The notes beneath the pieces were generated by a model. The model was not told where the DNA came from. It searched no databases and saw only the letters and a list, made by a program, of their open reading frames with translations. Shown piece after piece: positions 1 through 5,329 of a stretch of 8,959 nt of DNA. The position numbers were made by a program, and so were the translations under genes. The DNA comes from Burkholderiales bacterium (GTDB taxonomy: Bacteria > Pseudomonadota > Gammaproteobacteria > Burkholderiales > Burkholderiaceae_C). Within the stretch, counting starts at the first letter, position 1; every line of letters begins with the position of its first letter. Location: positions 1 to 8,959 of the forward strand of contig JANXMO010000244.1 in assembly GCA_025354615.1 (NCBI GenBank), written 5' to 3'.

Positions 1-682
1 CCGACGCCGGGTTGGCGCGCCGCCACTCGAACCGGCGGCGGCGCTCGACCGGCAGCGACTCGGGCAGCACAAACCAGCCGTAGAACCAGTTGACGATTGC
101 CAGCGCGCCAGCGACGAAGAATGGCAAATGGATGTTGATGCCGCCGAGCAACCCGCCCATCGCCGGCCCGAGGATGAAGCCGATGCCGAACATCGCGCCC
201 AATTGGCCAAAGCGGCGCGCGCGGTCGGCCGGCTGTGTGATGTCGGCCACATAGGCATTGGCCACCGCCGCGTTGGCCTGCATCGCGCCGCCGGCCAGGC
301 GCACGGCAATCAACGCCCACAGCGAGGTGGCCAGCGCGGTGGCAAAGAAATTCAGCGCCAGGCCGCAAAAGCCGATCAGCAGCACCGGCCGCCGGCCGTA
401 GCGGTCGGACAGCGCGCCCAACACTGGCGCGCCGAAAAAGTTCGACAGGCTGAAGGCAAACGCCACCACGCCGTACCACAGCGCCCGCTCGGTCGGGTTG
501 GCGGTGAAGCCGCCAACCAGCAGCGGCAGCACCGGCACGATCAGGCCGATCGACACCATGTCGATCAGCACCGTCAGCAAGATAAAGCGCATTGCGGCGG
601 GCCGCGCGGGGGTTGTGGCTGCCGCTGATGCAGCGGCAGCAGCGGGGGCGAGCGGGGCGCGCTCGTCAGGGGGCGTGCTCAA
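1..682 (-). CDS. MFS drug-efflux-type transporter (TCR/Tet-like), C-terminus beyond left edge
   Basis: A major facilitator superfamily inner-membrane transporter, probably a proton-coupled exporter of the TetA/multidrug type; the substrate cannot be told. The reverse-strand frame stays open to base 1, giving the first 227 residues, roughly the N-terminal half plus the start of the central loop. Visible family marks are motif A between TM2 and TM3 (GALSDRYGRRP, residues 89-99) and antiporter motif C (GIGFILGPAMGG, 166-177). Hydrophobic segments lie near 33-56, 68-90, 101-120, 122-145, 160-180 and 187-206. I chose the TTG at 682 because GGAG, lying across the guaB stop codon, sits 9 bases upstream, whereas the ATG at 592 has no ribosome binding site. 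The TTG start adds an Ala/Pro-rich cytoplasmic leader of 30 residues. The gene starts 6 bases after guaB ends, so it is probably co-transcribed and translationally coupled. Family call is firm; start and substrate are not. Confidence 0.85.
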   Translation of the reverse strand, partial: MSTPPDERAPLAPAAAAASAAATTPARPAAMRFILLTVLIDMVSIGLIVPVLPLLVGGFTANPTERALWYGVVAFAFSLSNFFGAPVLGALSDRYGRRPVLLIGFCGLALNFFATALATSLWALIAVRLAGGAMQANAAVANAYVADITQPADRARRFGQLGAMFGIGFILGPAMGGLLGGINIHLPFFVAGALAIVNWFYGWFVLPESLPVERRRRFEWRRANPAS

Positions 683-688
683 GCGTCG

Positions 689-2158
689 TCACTCCATCCG
701 GTAGTTTGGCGCTTCCTTGGTGATCTGCACGTCGTGCACATGGCTCTCGCGGATGCCGGCCGAGGTGATTTCAACGAACTCAGCGCGGCTGCGCATGTCT
801 TCGATGCTGGCGCAGCCGCAGTAGCCCATGCTGGCGCGCAAGCCGCCTGCCATCTGGAACATGATGGTGACCATCGAGCCCTTGTACGGCACGCGGCCTT
901 CGATGCCCTCGGGCACCAGCTTGTCGGCGTTCGGGTTGGCGCCGCTGCTGTCCTGGAAATAACGGTCGGCGCTGCCCTGCTGCATGGCGCCGATGCTGCC
1001 CATGCCACGGTAGCTCTTGTAACTCCGCCCCTGGAACAGCACGATCTCGCCCGGCGCTTCCTCGGTACCGGCGAACACGCCACCCATCATCACCGTGTGG
1101 GCGCCAGCGGCAATCGCCTTGGCGACGTCGCCTGAATAGCGGATGCCGCCATCGGCGATCAGCGGCACGCCGCTGCCTTCAAGCGCGCGGGCCACGTTGT
1201 CGATCGCCGTGATCTGCGGCACGCCAACGCCGGCGACGATGCGCGTGGTGCAGATCGACCCCGGGCCAATACCGACCTTGACGCCGTCGGCCCCCGCCTC
1301 GACCAACGCCAGCGCCGCCGCACCCGTGGCGATGTTGCCGCCGATCACGTCGATCTGTGGATAGTGGCGCTTGACCCAGCGCACCCGCTCGATCACGCCA
1401 GCGCTGTGGCCGTGCGCCGTGTCGACGACGATGGCGTCGACTCCCGCCCGCGCCAGCGCCTCCACGCGTTCTTCGGTGCCCTCACCCACGCCCACCGCCG
1501 CGCCCACGCGCAGCTTGCCTTGCGCGTCACGCGCGGCGTTCGGGAAACTGGTTTGCTTGGTGATGTCTTTCACCGTCATCAGCCCGCGCAGCTCGAATGC
1601 GGCGTTGACCACCAGCACCCGCTCCAGCTTGTGGCGGTGCATCAGCGCCTTGCCTTCTTCGAGCGTCGCGCCTTCGCCAACGGTGACGAGCCGCTCGCGC
1701 GGCGTCATGATGTCGCGCACCGGCGCGTCGAGCCGGGTTTCGAAGCGCAGGTCGCGGTTGGTGACGATGCCAACGACCGTCGCACCGTCGAGCACCGGAA
1801 AGCCCGACACGCCATGCTGGCGCGACAGCGCCATCACTTCGCGCACCGGCGTTTGCGGCGCCACCGTGATCGGGTCGCGCAGCACGCCTGATTCATAGCG
1901 CTTCACGCGTGCCACCTCGGCCGCCTGCTGTGCCGCACTCAAATTCTTGTGCACGATGCCGATGCCGCCTTCCTGCGCGATGGCGATCGCCAGCCGCGCT
2001 TCGGTCACGGTGTCCATGGCGGCCGACACCAGCGGCAAGTTCAGGTGGATGTTGCGGGACAGGGCGGTGGCGAGCACCGCGTCACGCGGCAGCACTTGAG
2101 AAAATGCGGGAACCAGCAGCACATCATCGAAGGTGAGCGCTTTGCCTAAAAGGCGCAT
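689..2158 (-). CDS. guaB: Inosine-5'-monophosphate dehydrogenase
   Basis: Cytoplasmic IMP dehydrogenase oxidises IMP to XMP with NAD+, the committed step of guanine nucleotide synthesis. The protein is 489 residues, essentially the E. coli length (488). The TIM barrel is interrupted by a CBS pair at about residues 90-205. Diagnostic segments are DTAHGHS (246-252), GGNIATG (273-279), the catalytic loop GPGSICTTR with nucleophile Cys303, the phosphate-binding DGGIRYSGD (337-345), and the mobile flap with Arg399-Tyr400 inside [19 protein letters not shown] (418-428) is also conserved. The ATG start is supported by GGAG 8 bases upstream (in CCGGAGCTTCCTTC). A TATACT hexamer lies about 26 bases upstream of the start. 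The MFS gene follows immediately; guaA is often near guaB in related bacteria but is not in this window. Identification is essentially certain. Confidence 0.98.
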   Translation of the reverse strand: MRLLGKALTFDDVLLVPAFSQVLPRDAVLATALSRNIHLNLPLVSAAMDTVTEARLAIAIAQEGGIGIVHKNLSAAQQAAEVARVKRYESGVLRDPITVAPQTPVREVMALSRQHGVSGFPVLDGATVVGIVTNRDLRFETRLDAPVRDIMTPRERLVTVGEGATLEEGKALMHRHKLERVLVVNAAFELRGLMTVKDITKQTSFPNAARDAQGKLRVGAAVGVGEGTEERVEALARAGVDAIVVDTAHGHSAGVIERVRWVKRHYPQIDVIGGNIATGAAALALVEAGADGVKVGIGPGSICTTRIVAGVGVPQITAIDNVARALEGSGVPLIADGGIRYSGDVAKAIAAGAHTVMMGGVFAGTEEAPGEIVLFQGRSYKSYRGMGSIGAMQQGSADRYFQDSSGANPNADKLVPEGIEGRVPYKGSMVTIMFQMAGGLRASMGYCGCASIEDMRSRAEFVEITSAGIRESHVHDVQITKEAPNYRME

Positions 2159-2184
2159 GAAGGAAGCTCCGGACGCAAAAGCGA

Positions 2185-2215
2185 AGTATACGGAGGGGTT
2201 TGCGCGCTTGATCTA
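2185..2215 (-). promoter_or_regulatory. Candidate guaB promoter
   Basis: On the reverse strand, TATACT (2185-2190) matches the sigma-70 -10 consensus at five of six bases and lies 26 bases before the guaB ATG, implying a leader of roughly 20 bases that still contains the GGAG. No good -35 is visible; the best is TAGATC at 2210-2215 with a long 19-base spacer. The -10 is credible, the -35 weak. No purine-repressor-like operator was recognised. Confidence 0.4.
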
Positions 2216-2323
2216 GCGCCGCCAGCGTTGCGTGCAGCTGCTGCAAACGCCGCTTGGTGCAGTGTGGTGCTTTTTCCGGCCTCGCCGCCAAGAATGGCAC
2301 GGTGCACTGCCTTTATTGGGCCC

Positions 2324-2350
2324 TTGAACGGTGATACCCGCCGCTACACT
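2324..2350 (+). promoter_or_regulatory. Candidate promoter of the DUF4124 gene
   Basis: TTGAAC (2324-2329) and TACACT (2345-2350) are separated by 15 bases, slightly short of the optimum. Transcription would begin near 2357, leaving a very short leader before the first ATG at 2362 and about 23 bases before the ATG at 2380. Together with the guaB promoter candidate this makes 2159-2361 a divergent promoter region; I see no further gene in it. Confidence 0.35.
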
Positions 2351-2361
2351 GGCGCCGACTG

Positions 2362-2922
2362 ATGCCCCGAATGCCCGCCATGTCACGTTCCTTGCTTCGC
2401 TTTCGCACCGCCTTGCTCACCCTGATGGCCGGCTGCCTGCTGTGCGGGCCGGCGCTGGCGCAATGGAAGTGGCGCGACGCCAACGGCCGCGTGCAGTACA
2501 GCGACCTGCCGCCGCCCGCTGGCGTCGGCGAGCCGCAGATCTTGCAGCGCCCGCACGCGGCGGCTGCGGCTGCTACTGCAGCGGCGGCCCGCAACGCGGC
2601 GTCTGCGTCTGGCGTAGCACCGGCATCATCACCCGCTGCCTCGTCAGCGCTGCCTGCTGGCAAGTCGGTGGAACCCGAACTCGAAGCCAAACGCCGCGCC
2701 GCGGAACAGGAAAAAGCCGCGGCGAAGAAGGCCGAGGACGACAAGCAGGCCGCCGCCCGCGCGCAGAACTGTGCGCGGGCGCAAGGCCATCTGCGCGCGA
2801 TTGACGACGGCATGCGCCTGTCACGCGTTGCGCCGAGCGGCGAGCGCGAAATTCTCGACGACAAGGCGCGTGGTGACGAGGCGGCGCGCACGAAAGCCAT
2901 CATCGCCGCAGATTGCCGCTGA
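2362..2922 (+). CDS. Secreted DUF4124 domain-containing protein
   Basis: An exported protein of unknown function. The first 34 residues form a Sec signal peptide: basic Arg-rich n-region, hydrophobic core LLTLMAGCLLCG, and an ALA cleavage site before Gln34. The mature protein opens with the DUF4124 signature WKWRDANGRVQYSDLPPP (35-52). A low-complexity Ala/Pro/Ser linker follows (about 65-100), then a charged Lys/Glu/Ala stretch with coiled-coil character (105-135), then a C-terminal segment holding Cys137 and Cys185, which could form a disulfide in the periplasm. Three in-frame ATGs exist (2362, 2371, 2380). None has a clear ribosome binding site, and the ATG at 2380 fits the promoter candidate better and still leaves a 28-residue signal peptide. 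The gene is divergent from guaB, and its last 23 bases overlap the convergent rnfH end. Fold assignment is good; function unknown. Confidence 0.85.
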   Translation: MPRMPAMSRSLLRFRTALLTLMAGCLLCGPALAQWKWRDANGRVQYSDLPPPAGVGEPQILQRPHAAAAAATAAAARNAASASGVAPASSPAASSALPAGKSVEPELEAKRRAAEQEKAAAKKAEDDKQAAARAQNCARAQGHLRAIDDGMRLSRVAPSGEREILDDKARGDEAARTKAIIAADCR

Positions 2923-3268
2923 GGCGTTGTTGTCGTTGTTGTTTCAGCGTAGGCCGCTGGCGCTGCCGCCGAGCGTCCTTCGGGTCGACGCGTAGCGGGC
3001 GGTAGAGCTCGACACGGTCGCCATCACGCAGCGGCTGGTCGATGCCGCACAGCCGGCCCCAGCGGCCCACGCTGAGCGCGCCGTCGATCACCGCGGCTGC
3101 CATGGGCGCGGCGAATGCGCATTCACGCAGCGCATCGGCCACGCAACTGCCAGCCGGCAGTTGCAGCACTGCCTGCTGCGCAGCGCCCGGCCCAGGGCAG
3201 AACACGACTTCGATATGCAGCGGCGAACCGGCTTCCATTGCCGCGGCCGCCGCCTCAGCGTTCGCCAT
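2900..3268 (-). CDS. rnfH: RnfH family ubiquitin-like protein
   Basis: A small cytoplasmic protein (122 residues) of the RnfH/YfjF (RatB) family, a beta-grasp fold related to ThiS/MoaD; its molecular role is not established. The core is at residues 17-93: LHIEVVFCPGP (strand 1), a QLPAGSCVADALREC helix segment, VGRWGRLCGIDQPLRDGDRVELYRPL near the end. The phrase DGDRVELYRPL is typical of the family. The tail (94-122) is Arg/Gln-rich and probably disordered, longer than in many homologues. Start: ATG at 3268 overlaps the ratA end by 14 bases; the ATG at 3238 would remove an Ala-rich ten-residue leader and is a serious alternative, as neither has a strong ribosome binding site. It follows ratA in the same operon, the usual arrangement, and its end overlaps the convergent DUF4124 gene. 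Confidence 0.88.
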   Translation of the reverse strand: MANAEAAAAAMEAGSPLHIEVVFCPGPGAAQQAVLQLPAGSCVADALRECAFAAPMAAAVIDGALSVGRWGRLCGIDQPLRDGDRVELYRPLRVDPKDARRQRQRPTLKQQRQQRLSGNLRR

Positions 3269-3698
3269 AAACCTGCGCCGCGCGCTTGACGAAAGCGTCA
3301 ACCAGCGTGTTGGCCACGCGGTCGAACACCGGGCTGAACACGGCGTCGAGCAGCTGGCCGGCAAAGGCGTAACGCAGTTCGAATTCCACCCTGCACGCAG
3401 CGCCGTCGGCGCCGATCGGCCGAAACAGCCAATGCCCGTCGAGCAGCGAGAACGGCCCGTCGACGAGTTCGAGGTGCACCGACGCATCCGCCACCTGCAC
3501 ATTGCGCGTGGTGAAGGCCTGGCGCAAGCCGGCGTAACCCAGGTGCAGCCGCGCCGTCATGCTGCCCACGTCAGCGGCCAGCACCTCGGCTTGCTCGCAC
3601 CAAGGCAGGAATTGCGGATAGTCGGCCACGGCCGTCACCAGCGCATACATCTCATGCGGCGAATAGCCCAGCAACACCGACTTTTTGACGTGCTTCAT
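3255..3698 (-). CDS. ratA: RatA / COQ10-type START-domain protein
   Basis: A 147-residue single-domain SRPBCC (polyketide cyclase/START fold) protein. In E. coli the homologue RatA has been reported to bind the 50S subunit and block 70S assembly; eukaryotic relatives (Coq10) bind ubiquinone, so either role is possible here. Family marks are [28 protein letters not shown] N-terminus (residues 4-27, with the YP-x-FLPWC motif at 26-33), FRPIG (about 92-96), and the C-terminal helix ending [14 protein letters not shown] chose the ATG at 3698 because family members begin a few residues before the conserved Lys-Ser-Val; an in-frame extension to 3737 would cross the inverted repeat in front of the gene. 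It is transcribed divergently from smpB, with rnfH overlapping its end by 14 bases, the conserved smpB-ratA-rnfH arrangement. Confidence 0.9.
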   Translation of the reverse strand: MKHVKKSVLLGYSPHEMYALVTAVADYPQFLPWCEQAEVLAADVGSMTARLHLGYAGLRQAFTTRNVQVADASVHLELVDGPFSLLDGHWLFRPIGADGAACRVEFELRYAFAGQLLDAVFSPVFDRVANTLVDAFVKRAAQVYGER

Positions 3699-3716
3699 AC
3701 AATCGCCCAATTGTAT
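3697..3716. repeat. Inverted repeat between ratA and smpB
   Basis: A perfect 7-base inverted repeat, ATACAAT / ATTGTAT, with a 6-base spacer CGCCCA. Each arm contains TACAAT, five of six matches to a sigma-70 -10, one reading toward smpB and one toward ratA. The left arm overlaps the ratA start codon. No convincing -35 exists at the right distance for either direction. It could be a regulator binding site or a pair of opposed -10 elements. A second, weaker inverted repeat (GTGCC / GGCAC, also 6-base loop) lies at 3722-3737, between it and the smpB ATG. Confidence 0.5.
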
Positions 3717-3748
3717 TGACGGTGCCCTGCCTGGCACGCCGCAGCCTC

Positions 3749-4207
3749 ATGCCCATCGCTGAAAACCGGCGCGCCCGGTTCGACTACCACATCGAGGAAC
3801 GCTTCGAAGCCGGCATGGTGCTGCAAGGCTGGGAGATCAAGGCCATCCGCGCCGGCCAGGTGCAGCTGACCGACGGCTACGTGCTGGTGCGCAACGGCGA
3901 GCTGCAGCTGATTGGCTGCCGCATCAATGCGCTGCGCAGCGCCTCCACCCACATCACGCCCGAGGCTGACCGCACCAAGAAGCTGCTGATGCACAAAGCG
4001 GAAATCAAGCGGCTGACCGGCAAGGTCGAGCAAAAAGGCTTCACGCTGGTGCCGCTCGATCTGCACTTCAAGGAAGGCCGCGTCAAGGTTGAAATTGGGC
4101 TTGCTAAAGGCAAGGCGGAACACGACAAGCGCAACACCGAGAAGAAGAAGGACTGGGAGCGTGAGAAAGGCCGGCTGATGCGGCATAAGGTGTCGGCCAA
4201 GAATTGA
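3749..4207 (+). CDS. smpB: SsrA-binding protein SmpB
   Basis: SmpB binds tmRNA (SsrA) and brings it to ribosomes stalled on broken mRNAs, so that the nascent chain is tagged for proteolysis. The 152-residue product has the standard layout: [15 protein letters not shown] (residues 3-17), [18 protein letters not shown] with the OB-fold core, KKLLMHK near residue 80, [12 protein letters not shown] (about 121-132), and the basic C-terminal tail [21 protein letters not shown] that enters the mRNA channel. The ATG at 3749 gives the usual N-terminus; upstream TTG (3716) and GTG (3722) starts would lengthen it by 11 or 9 atypical residues and lack a ribosome binding site, though the ATG also lacks one. 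The last codons are repeated in diverged form at 5251-5298, so the 3' end of this copy may have been replaced. No ssrA gene is in the window. Confidence 0.97.
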   Translation: MPIAENRRARFDYHIEERFEAGMVLQGWEIKAIRAGQVQLTDGYVLVRNGELQLIGCRINALRSASTHITPEADRTKKLLMHKAEIKRLTGKVEQKGFTLVPLDLHFKEGRVKVEIGLAKGKAEHDKRNTEKKKDWEREKGRLMRHKVSAKN

Positions 4208-4249
4208 GGAGGCCTGCTGACCACCCTGACGGGCGTGAGCAGGCCTCTT
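4207..4249 (+). terminator. Hairpin after smpB, terminator-like without T-tract
   Basis: A perfect 10-base stem, GAGGCCTGCT (4209-4218) against AGCAGGCCTC (4238-4247), begins at the smpB stop codon; the 19-base loop can form a further small stem (CAC 4222-4224 with GTG 4235-4237). Only two T residues follow (CTTGAA), so this is a poor intrinsic terminator on the plus strand. On the minus strand it is followed by CCTCAATTC, also without a T-run. It may act as a transcription barrier or mRNA 3' stabiliser. Confidence 0.55.
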
Positions 4250-4331
4250 GAACGGCTGGAAAGGTTTTGAATCGTTCAACTGCGCAACAAAGCCAACGGG
4301 CTGATGCCGTCGACGTTGCAACGCCTCCATG

Positions 4332-4478
4332 TCAGGGCAAGAGTGAACCTCCAGGCGCAGGTGCCGGAGCGCCTCCAGGAGCCGGTGCTGGCGCATTTTT
4401 ATCAGGGTGATAAGCGGCCACAGAGTAGATCACCATCGCCGCCACCCCAATCAGTCCGATAACAGGAGCAGCCATCAT
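4332..4478 (-). CDS. Tiny single-pass membrane protein, Pro/Ala-rich tail
   Basis: A 48-residue ORF that I do not recognise. Residues 2-23 form one strongly hydrophobic segment (MAAPVIGLIGVAAMVIYSVA), followed by a short polar stretch AYHPDKN and a low-complexity tail in which APAPGG occurs twice. The likely topology is a single membrane anchor. Two consecutive ATG codons (4476-4478 and 4473-4475) could start it, but neither has a ribosome binding site, and the DNA upstream is already the truncated transposase. The IS junction therefore coincides with the start of this ORF. The real gene may have begun further upstream and lost its 5' end and promoter; alternatively the ORF is fortuitous. The amphipathic design (anchor plus repeat tail, stop codon directly after) argues for a real or recently real gene. 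Confidence 0.4.
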   Translation of the reverse strand: MMAAPVIGLIGVAAMVIYSVAAYHPDKNAPAPAPGGAPAPAPGGSLLP

Positions 4479-5215
4479 TGTTGCGCGTGAACGCCAGCGG
4501 CCGCGTCTATGGCAGCCGGCGCCTGGGTGCGGTACTGCGCTCAAAGGGCTTGCGCCTGGGGCGATACCGTGTACGGCGCCTGATGCGTGAGCACAAGCTG
4601 CGTGCCCTGTGGCGACGCAAATTCGTCCACACCACCGACAGCGGCCACACGTTGCCGGTCTCTGACAACGTACTGGCCCGGCGCTTCAACCCGAGCGGCC
4701 CCGATCAAGCCTGGGTGAGCGATATCACGTACATCCGCACACGCAGCAGCTGGTTGTACCTGGCAGTGGTGCTGGACCTCTACGCCCGCAAGATCGTGGG
4801 CTGGGCGATGGCACCCAACATGCACGCCGAGCTGGTGTGCACGGCGCTGCAACTGGCCATCGCGCAACGACAACCGCCACCAGGGTTGATTGTTCACTCG
4901 GACACGGGCAGCCAGTACGCCAGCGCTGCGCACCAAGCGCTGCTGGCTCGCCACGGCCTGCTCGGCAGCATGAGCCGCAAGGGCAACTGCTGGGACAACG
5001 CAGTAATGGAGCGCTTCTTCCTGAGCCTCAAAACCGAGCGGGTCTGGCAGCGCGACTACGCCAACCACACCGAAGCCATGACCGACATCGCCGACTACAT
5101 CGTCGGCTTCTACAACAGCGTCCGGCTGCATTCAACACTGGGCAACTTGCCAACCAATGCCTTCGAGCACCAATCGGCAATTAAACAACCTATCACTGTG
5201 TCCGAAAAAACTTGA
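4478..5215 (+). pseudogene. IS3-family transposase OrfB, 5'-truncated
   Basis: The DDE integrase half of an IS3-family transposase. The 245 readable residues contain the end of the N-terminal helix-turn-helix region (GRVYGSRRLGAVLRSKGL, 8-25) and the whole rve catalytic core: Asp82 in WVSDITYI, Asp142 in VHSDTGSQYAS, Glu178 in NAVMERFF, a DD(35)E spacing, with Lys185 in SLKTE and the usual RLHSTLGNLP end. Family OrfB proteins are normally 280-290 residues, so roughly 40-50 residues are missing at the front; an in-frame TAA at 4460-4462 and unrelated sequence precede it. The upstream orfA and the frameshift site are absent, so no functional OrfAB can be made. The stop codon lies inside the right terminal repeat, normal for this family. 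The reading frame is otherwise intact, pointing to a fairly recent truncation. Confidence 0.9.
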
Positions 5216-5223
5216 CCAGCACA
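4479..5223 (+). mobile_element. IS3-family element remnant, right part only
   Basis: This is the transposase fragment plus the right end of the element. The right terminal repeat is at about 5199-5223: read inward from its outer end it begins TGTGCTGGTCAAG and continues TTTTTTCGGACA, with the TG...CA outer dinucleotide expected of IS3 elements. No matching left repeat is present upstream of 4479, nor orfA, so the left half of the element has been deleted. Because the left end is lost, a target-site duplication cannot be identified. The exact outer base of the right end (5221 or 5223) is uncertain. Confidence 0.75.
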
Positions 5224-5247
5224 CTCATTTGCGGGCTTTCAGACGGA

Positions 5248-5298
5248 GACGAGAAAGGGGCCGGATTGATGCGGCACAAGGTATCAGCCAAGGGTTGA
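5248..5298 (+). pseudogene. Displaced copy of the smpB 3' end
   Basis: Read in frame from 5251 this encodes [15 protein letters not shown] and a TGA stop, against [14 protein letters not shown] at the end of the intact smpB. Over the last 32 bases (5267-5298 versus 4176-4207) I count 27 identities; all five differences are transitions, and three of them (CAT/CAC, GTG/GTA, TCG/TCA) are silent. Just upstream of 5267 the copies differ by small insertions (GGGGCCGGATTG against GGCCGGCTG), and homology fades out by about 5242. It has no start and is not expressible as SmpB. The silent changes imply it belonged to a working smpB gene after it diverged from the other copy. It sits between the IS right end and the kinase gene, where the original smpB end would be expected if the 4208-5266 patch were inserted. 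Confidence 0.8.
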
Positions 5299-5301
5299 AG
5301 A

Positions 5302-5317
5302 CGGCCACTTCAGGCCG
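5302..5317. other. Small hairpin after the smpB fragment
   Basis: CGGCC (5302-5306) and GGCCG (5313-5317) form a 5-base stem with a 6-base loop, immediately after the stop codon of the smpB fragment and 13 bases beyond the convergent kinase stop. It occupies the position of a terminator but has no T-run on the plus strand. In the kinase direction the T-rich stretch (TTTTTTCTTTTGG) precedes the stop codon rather than following the hairpin. Weak evidence for termination. Confidence 0.3.
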
Positions 5318-5329
5318 CTGCTCGCTCAC

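Noticed and set aside
2229..2310. Hairpin (TGCAG/CTGCA) and a more distant GCAGTG/CACTGC pair in the guaB-DUF4124 spacer, considered as terminator or riboswitch
   Set aside because: The spacer separates two divergent genes, the paired arms are short or widely spaced with mismatches, and no known riboswitch core is visible.
2550..2660. Short GC-rich Ala-codon repeats in the DUF4124 gene, considered as a tandem repeat locus
   Set aside because: They are irregular GCN codon runs encoding a low-complexity linker, not a defined repeat unit.
3716..3748. Upstream TTG/GTG starts for smpB
   Set aside because: They add residues not typical of SmpB N-termini, have no ribosome binding site, and the TTG overlaps the inverted repeat.
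4314..4323. Ten-base palindrome CGTTGCAACG, considered as an attachment core or operator
   Set aside because: A single short palindrome in GC-rich DNA with no second copy near the other patch boundary.
3695..4396. Long reverse-strand ORF (233 codons) across smpB
   Set aside because: It is antisense to the clearly conserved smpB frame, has a His/Gln-rich composition typical of shadow frames in GC-rich DNA, and shows no domain.
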